NCBI RefSeq assembly: GCF_002153425.1
Contig: NZ_KZ119600.1
Location: 1,843,103 to 1,907,102 of the forward strand
Reading direction: 5' to 3'
DNA length: 64,000 nt
Origin: Litchfieldia alkalitelluris
GTDB lineage: Bacteria; Bacillota; Bacilli; Bacillales; Salisediminibacteriaceae
Shown one piece after another: positions 1-8,659 of this stretch. Positions within the stretch are counted from its first letter, which is position 1, and every line of letters begins with the position of its first letter. The position numbers and the translations under genes are program-made. The notes under the pieces are model-generated. The model saw nothing but the letters and a program-made list of their open reading frames with translations, was not told the DNA's origin and ran no database searches.

Positions 1-1
1 C

Positions 2-307
<306 letters not shown>

Positions 308-350
308 GATACGTATTTTTAACCATCCTAAAGATAAAGGAGGAGTTGTC

Positions 351-527
351 ATGCAGCGACTGTTATTCATTATCGCCATAATCCTTAGTGTTAGGGGTTT
401 AATGAAGAATAGGTTTCGTTTACTCAACACTTTTTTATCAAACAAATGGTTGCGTACCTTATCAGTGGCACTGGTTATGAGAATACCTGGTGTAAGAGAA
501 AAAATGATGTATCAAATGTTACGCTAA
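351..527 (+). CDS. small hydrophobic/basic protein, unknown
   Basis: A 58-codon frame starts at ATG 351 behind a strong ribosome binding site (AAAGGAGGAG at 336-345) and ends just before a hairpin terminator. The N-terminus (MQRLLFIIAIILSVRGLM) is a likely membrane segment; the rest is rich in Arg, Lys and Met. I recognise no family. The good ribosome binding site and the terminator placed exactly at the stop support a real gene, co-transcribed with or just downstream of ldh. Confidence 0.6.
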   Translation: MQRLLFIIAIILSVRGLMKNRFRLLNTFLSNKWLRTLSVALVMRIPGVREKMMYQMLR

Positions 528-553
528 AATCCCGATTCCTTCGGGATTTTTCT
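526..553 (+). terminator. intrinsic terminator
   Basis: AAAATCCCGA / TCGGGATTTT hairpin with a five-base loop followed by a T-rich tail. It ends the ldh/small-protein transcript and overlaps the stop codon of the small gene. Confidence 0.85.
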
Positions 554-628
554 TTATGGTGCAGTAATTCATCGTAAATTAATACTCCCCTTGTTATAAT
601 AGGAATAGATCAAATGAGGTGACTTGTT

Positions 629-1348
629 TTGACTTGGAAAGGTGTTTGCTTTGACTTAGATAACACGCTGTTCGATCATGAAATGGCTTTTGAAAGGGCT
701 ATTCACTATTGCTTTAGCTCCATTTCTGTTCGGACGGTTTCATTTGATGAGTTCTTCTCAGTGTTCAAAAGCAATTGTGATTTATATTGGAGTTGGCTTG
801 AAAAGAAAAAGCTCTCAAGAAGGGAATATCAACGGAAGCGTTTTAATGAAACAATGAAAGAATTAGGGCTACCTTTCGGTGATGAACTAGCTGATCAGTT
901 CCATGATTTATATTATCAAGTAGTGGCTAAATATTGTGAACCATACCCAGGATTACAGGACTTATTTTCTTTTTTAAAGAAGCAGGGTGTTAAGCTTGGT
1001 ATTGTAAGTAATGGAAAGAAAGGCACGCAGTTCGGTAAGATTGCCCATATTGGTGCTGACAAATGGATACCAGAGGAATATATCATTATCTCCGGCAATG
1101 TCGGGTATGAAAAACCAAATATACATATATTTAAGATCGCTGAAAATAGATTGGAGCTTTCTTCACAGGACTTCCTATATATTGGTGATTCGTGGGAACA
1201 TGATGTGGTAGGACCTATAGATGCAGGGTGGCAAGCTGTATTTTTGAATACACGTGGGGCAAAGAGGACGACGGACCATTCTCCATTTGCAGAATGTCAC
1301 GAGTTAGTGGAAGTGAAAGAACTACTTGAGAGGAAATACAAAGATTAA
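629..1348 (+). CDS. HAD-superfamily hydrolase (phosphatase/nucleotidase type)
   Basis: This is a 239-residue haloacid dehalogenase-type hydrolase, probably a Mg-dependent phosphatase acting on a small phosphorylated metabolite. Motif I is FDLDNTLFD at residues 8-16, whose first Asp is the nucleophile. Motif II is the Ser in GIVSNG, motif III the Lys in GYEKPN, and motif IV the acidic pair in YIGDSWEHD. The helical cap lies at about residues 20-90, as in subfamily IA (YjjG/YfnB-like). The start is TTG at 629, preceded by GAGGTGAC at 616. The gene stops 10 bases before gluP starts, so the two are likely co-transcribed. The true substrate cannot be told from sequence. Confidence 0.88.
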   Translation: MTWKGVCFDLDNTLFDHEMAFERAIHYCFSSISVRTVSFDEFFSVFKSNCDLYWSWLEKKKLSRREYQRKRFNETMKELGLPFGDELADQFHDLYYQVVAKYCEPYPGLQDLFSFLKKQGVKLGIVSNGKKGTQFGKIAHIGADKWIPEEYIIISGNVGYEKPNIHIFKIAENRLELSSQDFLYIGDSWEHDVVGPIDAGWQAVFLNTRGAKRTTDHSPFAECHELVEVKELLERKYKD

Positions 1349-1358
1349 GGGGGTCTCC

Positions 1359-2936
1359 ATGGACAGTTTAACGATACGATTAAGATACTGGGAAATTGTT
1401 TACCATCTTGTTTGTCGGGAAGGAATGCGAGTTGTTCATTTCAGTAAAACTGGAAGAGAGGTTTGGCTCGAGGATGACCGCCTTGAACAAGATCAATTAA
1501 TTCGGTTTGTGCAACGGGACTTTGATTGGAGCAATGAATTAAGAAGTGATATAAAAAATACGTATGAAAAGGGGAAGCAAGTACGTAAGCAACTCAAATT
1601 GAGATCAGCCAATGTCGTTAATTTAATATTATCCCAATTCACTCCTGTTGATAGCTATGAAGAACTTCTAGATCGTCCACTCCCACTAACATCTGGTGGA
1701 AAAAATCATCAGCGTACGATCCTTCTAGATGCCAATCATTTACAGGAGAAATTCTTCCCATTAGCAACAGAGTGGAAACTAAATGAGATGCCTGCGTTTC
1801 TCCCACTAGAGCAGGTTGATGATGAAGAAGGTGTTATTCGCACATTACGTTTCTCTGTTCAAAAAGCATCAGAGGAACAAGTGGAGAAGGACAGAAATTT
1901 ATTTCTTTATGGGAAGCCGATTTTAACAAACATCTTTTTAGGTATTATAATCGCAATTTTTCTTTTTGTAGAGATGAATGGTTCCTCAACAAGTTCGGAA
2001 ACGCTGATTCGATTTGGGGCAAAATTCAATCCCTTTATACTAGAAGGAGAGTGGTGGCGCTTCTTTAGTGCCATGTTCCTTCATATTGGTATATTTCATC
2101 TGTTAATGAATTCCTTGGCTCTCTTTTATCTGGGGGGCGCTGTGGAGCGGATATATGGTAGTGCTCGTTTTTTCTTTATTTACTTTTTAGCAGGTTTCGT
2201 TGGCTCAGTTGCCAGCTTTGCTTTTAACGAACATGTTTCAGCTGGGGCGAGTGGTGCCATATTTGGATGCTTTGGGGCGTTGTTGTTTTTTGGTGTAAAA
2301 CACCCACGACTTTTTTTCCGCACGATGGGTATGAATGTAATTGTTATCTTACTTATCAATTTAGTGTTTGGTTTGACTGTACCTATGGTGGATAATGGGG
2401 CACATATGGGAGGCTTAGTGGGGGGCTTTTTAGCTTCTGCAATTGTGAGCTTACCGAAGCATAAGCTCGGGTTACAGCAGGTAGTATTTTTCTTTGTTGC
2501 TGTTGCTGGCGTTTTGGGGCTATTACAATATGGATATTCTCAAGAAGAGACAGGGCAATCCTACAATGTATATTTTCAGCTAGGTTATGAGTTAATAGAA
2601 AATGATAAGGAAGAAGAGGCTAGGGAATATTTCGAAAAAATTATAACCTCTTCAGAGCAAATAGATATTGAAGAAGATATTGTTACCAATTCATACTTCT
2701 TGTTAGGGTATACGCAACACCATGTGGAAGAGTATGATATGGCAGAACAAAGTTATTTGACAACGATTGAACGTGACCCAGAGTTTTCAGATGCTTACTA
2801 TAACCTTACGCTTGTATATATCCAGAAAGATCAATTTGAAGATGCATATCAATATCTACAAAAAGCTATAGAACTACAGCCTGACCACGAAAAATATATG
2901 GAGCTAGAACAAGAACTCAGGAATTATATAGATTAG
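1359..2936 (+). CDS. gluP: rhomboid intramembrane serine protease with TPR domain (GluP/YqgP)
   Basis: A 525-residue membrane protease of the YqgP/GluP type. It has a soluble N-terminal domain (about 1-185), a rhomboid core of six to seven membrane segments, and a C-terminal extracytoplasmic TPR region (about 395-525). The catalytic Ser lies in GASGAIFG and its His partner in DNGAHMGGLVGGF; the conserved HIGIFHLLMN loop is present. ATG 1359 is chosen over the in-frame ATG at 1326 because AAGGGGGT lies at 1347-1353 and the upstream ATG overlaps the HAD gene with no ribosome binding site. In B. subtilis YqgP is linked to membrane-protein quality control with FtsH. In B. subtilis it lies immediately before yqgQ-glcK; here a SpoVAF-like gene and others intervene. 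Confidence 0.93.
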   Translation: MDSLTIRLRYWEIVYHLVCREGMRVVHFSKTGREVWLEDDRLEQDQLIRFVQRDFDWSNELRSDIKNTYEKGKQVRKQLKLRSANVVNLILSQFTPVDSYEELLDRPLPLTSGGKNHQRTILLDANHLQEKFFPLATEWKLNEMPAFLPLEQVDDEEGVIRTLRFSVQKASEEQVEKDRNLFLYGKPILTNIFLGIIIAIFLFVEMNGSSTSSETLIRFGAKFNPFILEGEWWRFFSAMFLHIGIFHLLMNSLALFYLGGAVERIYGSARFFFIYFLAGFVGSVASFAFNEHVSAGASGAIFGCFGALLFFGVKHPRLFFRTMGMNVIVILLINLVFGLTVPMVDNGAHMGGLVGGFLASAIVSLPKHKLGLQQVVFFFVAVAGVLGLLQYGYSQEETGQSYNVYFQLGYELIENDKEEEAREYFEKIITSSEQIDIEEDIVTNSYFLLGYTQHHVEEYDMAEQSYLTTIERDPEFSDAYYNLTLVYIQKDQFEDAYQYLQKAIELQPDHEKYMELEQELRNYID

Positions 2937-2969
2937 AAAATTACAATATCAGTAGTTATGTCCCGCCAT

Positions 2970-3869
2970 TCATTCCTTTTCTGAAGGTATTTGCTGCAGT
3001 AATTGCTGCGGTGTTTTGTCAGCAGTTTCATAAACAATGATTAAATGAGTACCATCTTTATGCAGCAAAATTAAAGGTAGAGAATTACCAATAGGGTCAT
3101 AGTCTTTATCCGTAAAAGTGTTGATTCCTAAAATATAGTGACGATATAATCCTTCCCAAAGCCTGCTAATAATTTTTGAGGACTCCTCTTCAGAAAAATT
3201 AGGTAATGGTTCAGAAGTATATTTAACAAGTTTGTTAAATGGAATTTGGTTGTAATTGTCTGGATTAATGTTGTATTCCTCCATTAGTCCTTCCCACACA
3301 TAGTCGAGCTGCTGGTCAATGATAGAATCCAGCAGTTCTTTATTTTTCCGTTCCATGGAACTAGCCGGCTCTTTAAACGTCTGTAATGGAGAAAGGGCGG
3401 AGTCAACTACATATAAAATGTCAGAGCTCATTTTTTTCTTGCTTCTAATAATATCATCAGAATAGTGCACCTCTGCATAATGATATGTAATAGCCTCGTG
3501 TCTCCCACTATCATCTCCATGAAAAATCCCGTCACCTAGAAGGTGATCCACCTCTTGATTTTTTACTATTCCTAGATCTGCAAGCCTCCCGTTTTCAAAA
3601 AATAGAGAGACATCATGTCTTAGATAAACAGGTTTGTCAGTTTGTGATTCAAATTCCCAAGATAAGAAGTATTCATTTTCGTCCTTAATCTCCATGAGGT
3701 TAATATTGGTTTCAAATTTTGTAAAAGATAGTTGATCATCCTCTGGAAAGTACAGGAACGTCTCACTCATTTTCGAGGAAGAAAACCAAGGTGTAAAAGA
3801 ATAGATTGCGATGGAAAAAATAAAAGAAAATATGATGATTCCTATTAATCGTTTTTTCTGTCGAAACAA
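2970..3869 (-). CDS. membrane-anchored protein of unknown function
   Basis: A 299-residue protein with a basic N-terminus followed by one membrane segment (IGIIIFSFIFSIAIYSFTPW), then a hydrophilic domain that would lie outside the membrane. I do not recognise the family. The frame is open 17 codons further, to a TTG at 3920. I prefer the TTG at 3869 because AAAGGAG precedes it by 10 bases and the protein then begins MFRQKKRLIG, a classic short basic anchor. It is divergent from the SpoVAF-like gene and convergent with gluP. A sporulation role is only guesswork from the neighbour. Confidence 0.72.
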   Translation of the reverse strand: MFRQKKRLIGIIIFSFIFSIAIYSFTPWFSSSKMSETFLYFPEDDQLSFTKFETNINLMEIKDENEYFLSWEFESQTDKPVYLRHDVSLFFENGRLADLGIVKNQEVDHLLGDGIFHGDDSGRHEAITYHYAEVHYSDDIIRSKKKMSSDILYVVDSALSPLQTFKEPASSMERKNKELLDSIIDQQLDYVWEGLMEEYNINPDNYNQIPFNKLVKYTSEPLPNFSEEESSKIISRLWEGLYRHYILGINTFTDKDYDPIGNSLPLILLHKDGTHLIIVYETADKTPQQLLQQIPSEKE

Positions 3870-4010
3870 AGCTCTTTCACTCCTTTCAGAGACAAGCGTA
3901 TCTATTACGTTATATGACAACCTACCCTTGGTTATGCTTTTTCTTTTTTTACTTACTGAATGGTTTCCCTAAAATCGTGAACAATAGAAATAGAGATAGG
4001 GGGGATCGTA

Positions 4011-5471
4011 GTGACTGATAATGTGAAGAAGCCTGCATCAACAGATTTAGCTACAAATATAGCTTATCTGAAAAAAGAATTAGCAGTTGATAAGAGCTTT
4101 GATCTCATTTACATAGACTTGGAATATGATGAAGTGAAAATGGGGCTATTTGCTGTCGATGCTTTTGCAAAAGACGAGGCTATCACGCAAATACAAAGAG
4201 AACTTATTTCCTTTCAGAAAGATAAAGTCAAGGGAACCATCATTGACAGGCTAACAAAGGCAAGAATCCCATTTATTGAAATTGAAACAACAACTGATTT
4301 AGAAGTGGTAATAGATCAAGTTTTAGCTGGTCAAGCGGCTTTTGTTGTTGAAGGCTTTGATGAAATTATATTAGTTGATACTCGTGAATACCCTGTGCGT
4401 GGGCCAGAAGAGCCTGACACGGAACAAGTCATTCGGGGATCAAAGGATGGATTTGTTGAAACCCTAGTTTTTAATGCCGGTTTAATTCGTAGAAGGGTGA
4501 GAGACCGGACGCTTAGGCATGAGTATATTAAGATTGGACGTCGCTCTCAATCTGATATCTGTATCACCTATATTGATGATATAGCTGATCCAGATATCGT
4601 CATTTATTTGAAAGATAAATTAGATAAAATAGACACTGACGGCTTACCAATGGGAGATAAAACATTAGAAGAGTATTTATTTGGACAGCATTATAACCCA
4701 TATCCCCTAGTTCGCTATACAGAGCGTCCTGACGTAGCCTCCTCCCATTTATTCGAAGGGCATGTATTAATACTTGTCGATGGTTCACCAAGTGTAATTG
4801 TATTACCGACTACGTTTTGGCACCATTTACAGCATGCTGAGGAGTATCGTCAAAAACCAATCGTTGGGGCTACATTGAGGTTGGTGAGGTTCGCAGCAGT
4901 ATGGGCGTCAATATTTTTATTACCCTTATGGTATTTATTTGCTGTAAATCCCGATATGCTTCCGAATGAGCTATCTTATATCGGTCCTAACGAGGTTGGA
5001 CAAGTGCCACTCGTAGCTCAATTTATTTTGGCGGAAGCAGGGATTGAGATGCTGAGAATGGCAGCCATTCATACACCGTCAGCTTTGGCTACGGCACTTG
5101 GACTTGTAGCTGCTATCCTGATAGGGGAAGTTGCCATTGAGGTTGGTCTATTCTCTCATGAAGTTGTTTTATATTTAGCAATCGCAGCTGTTGGGTCCTT
5201 TGCTACACCAAGCTATGAGATGAGTCTTGCGAATAGGATTATCCGCATATTATTACTTATAATCGTGTCTATATTCCATGTGCCTGGCTATATGGTAGGT
5301 ACACTGCTGTTAATTTTCTTACTATCAACAATGAGGTCGCTGGAAACACCATATTTTTGGCCATTCCTGCCGTTTAATTTCCGTGGATTAAGGGATGTGC
5401 TGTTAAGGGCTCCAATGCCATTAAAGAATCGGCGTCCAAGAGCGATTCATCCAGTTGATCCAGATCGATGA
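4011..5471 (+). CDS. spoVAF: GerA/SpoVAF-family spore membrane protein
   Basis: 486 residues: a cytoplasmic N-terminal domain (about 1-270) and a C-terminal membrane domain with four to five segments, including FAAVWASIFLLPLWYLFAV and ILLLIIVSIFHVPGYMVG. This is the architecture of GerA A-subunits. The motif NAGLIRRRVRDRTLRHEYIKIG and the length match SpoVAF best (B. subtilis about 490 aa). SpoVAF modulates germination through the SpoVA/germinant receptor system in the spore inner membrane. The GTG start at 4011 follows AGGGGGGATC. It stands alone rather than in a spoVA operon and has its own terminator. It could be a stand-alone paralogue, so the symbol is less certain than the family. Confidence 0.82.
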   Translation: MTDNVKKPASTDLATNIAYLKKELAVDKSFDLIYIDLEYDEVKMGLFAVDAFAKDEAITQIQRELISFQKDKVKGTIIDRLTKARIPFIEIETTTDLEVVIDQVLAGQAAFVVEGFDEIILVDTREYPVRGPEEPDTEQVIRGSKDGFVETLVFNAGLIRRRVRDRTLRHEYIKIGRRSQSDICITYIDDIADPDIVIYLKDKLDKIDTDGLPMGDKTLEEYLFGQHYNPYPLVRYTERPDVASSHLFEGHVLILVDGSPSVIVLPTTFWHHLQHAEEYRQKPIVGATLRLVRFAAVWASIFLLPLWYLFAVNPDMLPNELSYIGPNEVGQVPLVAQFILAEAGIEMLRMAAIHTPSALATALGLVAAILIGEVAIEVGLFSHEVVLYLAIAAVGSFATPSYEMSLANRIIRILLLIIVSIFHVPGYMVGTLLLIFLLSTMRSLETPYFWPFLPFNFRGLRDVLLRAPMPLKNRRPRAIHPVDPDR

Positions 5472-5485
5472 TGAATGAGGGTATA

Positions 5486-5533
5486 CAAAAAAGGGGTACT
5501 GCTATTATTCCAAATGCAGTACCCCTTTTCCAA
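5486..5533 (+). terminator. strong intrinsic terminator
   Basis: Fourteen-base perfect arms (AAAAGGGGTACTGC at 5489-5502 and its complement at 5516-5529) around a 13-base loop. The symmetric A/T tracts allow action in both directions. It ends the SpoVAF-like transcript. Confidence 0.88.
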
Positions 5534-5581
5534 TGTCCAACGCTCGTTACGACCGCTGGATGCTTTTTCTGTATTTTATTT

Positions 5582-5965
5582 TTACATATCAAAGTCGTCG
5601 TCTTCTATAAAAAGATCTCCTTGCTTATCAAGTGCTTTAGATGCAGCTAAAACTACACCAAGTGGAGATTCACGGTTATCGTTTACAATTGTGAATGGAA
5701 CGGAAGATTTGTTAGCTGCCTGTACATAGTTTGAATAACTAGGATAGCTCAGACTTCCATTAATATACATATGTACATCTTTGTTTTGTTTCATAACAGT
5801 TTCAGCTTCTGAGTATATACCTCTTTTTCTTACTTGATTATTTGTTAAAGCAAGGTACACACGTTCTGATATTGTTCCTAAAAATAATTTTCTTTCTTCA
5901 GGCAACAATTCAGGTTTTCCGTATATTCCGTGCTGTATAATTTCCTCTAATTTATTTTTAGACAT
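5582..5965 (-). CDS. yueI: YueI family protein (DUF1694)
   Basis: A 127-residue soluble protein recognised as YueI/DUF1694 from the N-terminal pattern GIYGKPELLPEERKLFLGT followed by ERVYLALTNNQV. The family is widespread in Bacilli, has an L7Ae-like alpha/beta fold and no firmly established role. The frame is open ten codons upstream, but ATG 5965 follows CGAGGTATT at a usable distance and gives the family's usual start (MSKNKLEE). It is transcribed against its neighbours. The acidic C-terminus (EDDDFDM) is typical. Confidence 0.86.
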   Translation of the reverse strand: MSKNKLEEIIQHGIYGKPELLPEERKLFLGTISERVYLALTNNQVRKRGIYSEAETVMKQNKDVHMYINGSLSYPSYSNYVQAANKSSVPFTIVNDNRESPLGVVLAASKALDKQGDLFIEDDDFDM

Positions 5966-6135
5966 AATAATACCTCGTTTCTTAGATGTGCTCATGCTAT
6001 CTACTCAATGGAGATAGTATATCAATTTTTAATGTATATGTGAATCTCAACATCAATAGGAAAAAAAGGTGCTTGTCATTTTCTTGTCCTAATCCTATTT
6101 TATCTTCATAAAGTGGATAGTAAGGGGGGCTGAAG

Positions 6136-6648
6136 ATGGCAACATTTTTCTCTGTTTTCTTTTTTATTGCACTTGCAGGCTTGGCTGTAGGAACGTTAAT
6201 TGCTGTGAAGGTATGGTATACGCTACCATTCTTCTTTATTATACTAATTGCATTATGTTTTGGTTCGTTTTTCATTGGAGTACTGCTTGGGGGAGCGCTA
6301 TTTAGTTGGCTTCCATTATTATTTACAAAGATAGTCATTGTATTATTCTGTATTGGAATTGCTTACTTCTTTTTCAGACAATTCCATCCATCATATGGTT
6401 ACTTCTCCTACCGTGGTTGGATACATTGGGCTCTTTTAGCTGGTTTCTTTTTATTGATAGGAATTGACTTTGCTAATATCGGTCTATCTTCCTGGTTTTT
6501 ACTACTCCTACTCCCTGCATTTGGAGGAATGCTGTTAGTTGGAGCGTTCGCAATGGCCAACTTAAAGTCTATGTTTAGGGGAACTCCGGTATTTATCTAT
6601 CTACCTTTAGTTTTATTTGTCTTCCTTGGACTGATAAAATTGATATAA
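6136..6648 (+). CDS. integral membrane protein, unknown
   Basis: A 170-residue, almost entirely hydrophobic protein with five to six predicted membrane segments (for example FFSVFFFIALAGLAVGTLIA and ALLAGFFLLIGIDFANIG) separated by short polar turns. AAGGGGGGC at 6121 provides the ribosome binding site. I recognise no named family. It lies directly upstream of yqgQ-glcK and is probably co-transcribed with them, with 35 bases before the yqgQ start. Confidence 0.75.
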   Translation: MATFFSVFFFIALAGLAVGTLIAVKVWYTLPFFFIILIALCFGSFFIGVLLGGALFSWLPLLFTKIVIVLFCIGIAYFFFRQFHPSYGYFSYRGWIHWALLAGFFLLIGIDFANIGLSSWFLLLLLPAFGGMLLVGAFAMANLKSMFRGTPVFIYLPLVLFVFLGLIKLI

Positions 6649-6683
6649 TAGATGGAAACGGATTGAAAGAACAGGTGAATGGA

Positions 6684-6884
6684 ATGACTTTTTTTGAACT
6701 TCAGCAGTACTTAAAAAATTATGGGAGCTTTATTTATTCTGGAGATAGACTTGGAGATATTGAGCTAATGGAAGAAGAAGTAAAGGAACTCTTTCGCTTA
6801 GGAATGGTGGAAGAGTTATTTTATCGTGATGCTCGCCTTTTATTAATGAAAGAAAGGCAAATTGAATTAAAAAGAAGGCAATAA
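6684..6884 (+). CDS. yqgQ: YqgQ family small protein (DUF910)
   Basis: A 66-residue protein matching YqgQ/DUF910 along its whole length: a helical domain with the signature FxxLQQYLKxYGxFIYxGDRL and LMEEEVKELF. The family is nearly always found next to glucokinase in Bacilli, as here (80 bases upstream of glcK), and its function is unknown; a nucleic-acid role has been suggested from structure. ATG 6684 is preferred to the TTG at 6663 because AGGTG lies at 6673-6677. GTG 6675 remains possible. Confidence 0.9.
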   Translation: MTFFELQQYLKNYGSFIYSGDRLGDIELMEEEVKELFRLGMVEELFYRDARLLLMKERQIELKRRQ

Positions 6885-6964
6885 ATTTTTCACAAACTAT
6901 CCATGCAGTATTACAATAGAATGATACAATAGAAGATAACAAAAATAAAAAGAGGTAGATAAAG

Positions 6965-7951
6965 ATGACTGAAAAAATACTAGTCGGTATAGACATTGGT
7001 GGTACAACCGTGAAGCAAGCTTTCATTGATATGGGTGGAAATATCATAACAAAATGGGAGATACCAACGGATAAATCCGATTCGGGAAAAAATATAGTAC
7101 CTGACATTGTAAAGTCTGTTCAAGAAAAATTAGAGGAATCGCAAATACATAAGTCTTCCGTTCTTTCTATAGGCGTGGGGGCACCTGGTTTTATTGATGT
7201 GGAAAATGGAATGATATTTGAAGCGGTTAATCTTGGTTGGAAGAACTTTGGTTTAAAAAAACAAATGGAAGAATTAATGGGAGTTCCTACTTTTGTAGAT
7301 AATGATGCCAATTTAGCTTCCGTAGGTGAGATGTGGAAAGGTGCAGGAAATGGTGCGACAAACCTTGTTTGTGTTACGTTAGGAACAGGTGTTGGTGGTG
7401 GCGTCATTGCAGGTGGAGAAATTATACATGGACAAAATGGCATGGCTGGAGAAATTGGCCACATAGCATCAGTAGTAGAGGGGGGAGCCCCATGCAACTG
7501 TGGGAAAAAGGGTTGTCTGGAAACTGTGGCCTCAGCAACGGGAATTGCCCGCCTAGGGTTGGAAGCAGTAACGCAGTCTCCAGAAGGTCTCCTAAAGAAG
7601 AAGCTTGATGAAAGGGAAAGTATATCTGCAAGGGATGTACTCGATGCAGCGAAGGCTGGAGATGACATAGGGATAAGTGTCGTGGATACCTTTGCCCATC
7701 ACTTAGGACTTGCACTTGCAAACCTTTCAAATACACTAAATCCTGAAACGATCGTCATTGGCGGCGGCGTTTCTAAAGCAGGGACATTTTTAGTGGACAA
7801 GCTTGAGGCTGAATTTAAGAAATACGCTATTCCGAAGATTGCAAAAGAAACAGCGATACGCATTGCTACATTAGGTAACGATGCCGGTGTAATCGGTGCT
7901 GCTTGGTTAGGAAAAACAAGTTTAAAGAAGATGGAAAACGAAGTACAGTAA
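6965..7951 (+). CDS. glcK: ROK-family glucokinase
   Basis: A 328-residue ATP-dependent glucokinase converting glucose to glucose 6-phosphate in the cytoplasm. The phosphate-binding loop is GIDIGGTTVKQA near the N-terminus. The sugar-binding and catalytic region has DNDANLAS. The ROK zinc motif is CNCGKKGC (residues about 178-185), preceded by the conserved GEIGHI. Length equals the B. subtilis enzyme. AAAAGAGGTAG precedes the ATG. Context after YqgQ is the standard Bacillus arrangement. Regulation is not evident; expression from the upstream membrane-protein/yqgQ transcript is likely. Confidence 0.96.
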   Translation: MTEKILVGIDIGGTTVKQAFIDMGGNIITKWEIPTDKSDSGKNIVPDIVKSVQEKLEESQIHKSSVLSIGVGAPGFIDVENGMIFEAVNLGWKNFGLKKQMEELMGVPTFVDNDANLASVGEMWKGAGNGATNLVCVTLGTGVGGGVIAGGEIIHGQNGMAGEIGHIASVVEGGAPCNCGKKGCLETVASATGIARLGLEAVTQSPEGLLKKKLDERESISARDVLDAAKAGDDIGISVVDTFAHHLGLALANLSNTLNPETIVIGGGVSKAGTFLVDKLEAEFKKYAIPKIAKETAIRIATLGNDAGVIGAAWLGKTSLKKMENEVQ

Positions 7952-8051
7952 CAAAAAAACAAAGCGGGGGTTGCATGACGTCGTAGTTCTAGTTCTATGT
8001 AAGCCTGTGAAAAATGAATTTAATAATCTATTGAAAAGAGTTGTGTAATAA

Positions 8052-8642
8052 ATGAAGCAAAACGTCATTGTGTTTTTAATACCATTATCAGTCATGATCT
8101 TGTTATTTGCATTTGGCTTTTATACGATCAACCAAACGCCAGTAATCACGAATGAAGAACTAGAAAGTCATGTACTTTTAGATCTTGAGGCAGAAGCAGT
8201 AAACGAAGGTGTTGAGATTGACCTTACTTGGCGATGGACAGACGTTCCAGAAGATAATATTGTAGGGAACGACTTCATGGAAATAATCGTATATACAGAG
8301 GAAATGACTCCTATTCAAGAAGTGGACTGGGAGACAGGAAAACTAACACTAACACAATCTGGTAATCCTATTTACGATACTGAAGATAAGGTTTTGACAG
8401 AGAGTGGTGTAGCATTTACGTTTCCTAGTAAAGTAGAAGAGGAAGCAATCTTTGGGGCAAGTGGAAATATCACGATGTTTTTACAAGAGCTTGATCAATC
8501 AGCTGCTCATGTTGGAGTAAGGTATTATCACACTTGGTTTGATACACCATTTGATTTAGCGGCTGGAGATGACATCAGTGCAGTAATTGATGATTACGGG
8601 GAAGCGTATTGGATGATTCAGCGCACAATACCACTTCCATAA
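8052..8642 (+). CDS. signal-anchored extracytoplasmic protein, unknown
   Basis: 196 residues: an N-terminal membrane anchor (VIVFLIPLSVMILLFAFGF, about 5-23) followed by an acidic, beta-rich domain with many W/Y/T residues (for example VEIDLTWRWTDVPED, VGVRYYHTWFDTPFD). This suggests a cell-surface or membrane-external domain. The high acidity (many D/E, few K/R) suits an alkaline or saline outside. I do not recognise the family. The upstream ribosome binding site (AAAAGAG) is weak. It lies between glcK and the DUF1385-YqgV gene, nearly touching the latter. Confidence 0.72.
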   Translation: MKQNVIVFLIPLSVMILLFAFGFYTINQTPVITNEELESHVLLDLEAEAVNEGVEIDLTWRWTDVPEDNIVGNDFMEIIVYTEEMTPIQEVDWETGKLTLTQSGNPIYDTEDKVLTESGVAFTFPSKVEEEAIFGASGNITMFLQELDQSAAHVGVRYYHTWFDTPFDLAAGDDISAVIDDYGEAYWMIQRTIPLP

Positions 8643-8659
8643 GAAGGGACTTGGTATAT

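Noticed and set aside
7120-7962. Minus-strand ORFs opposite glcK
   Set aside because: Shadow frames of a conserved gene, lacking ribosome binding sites.
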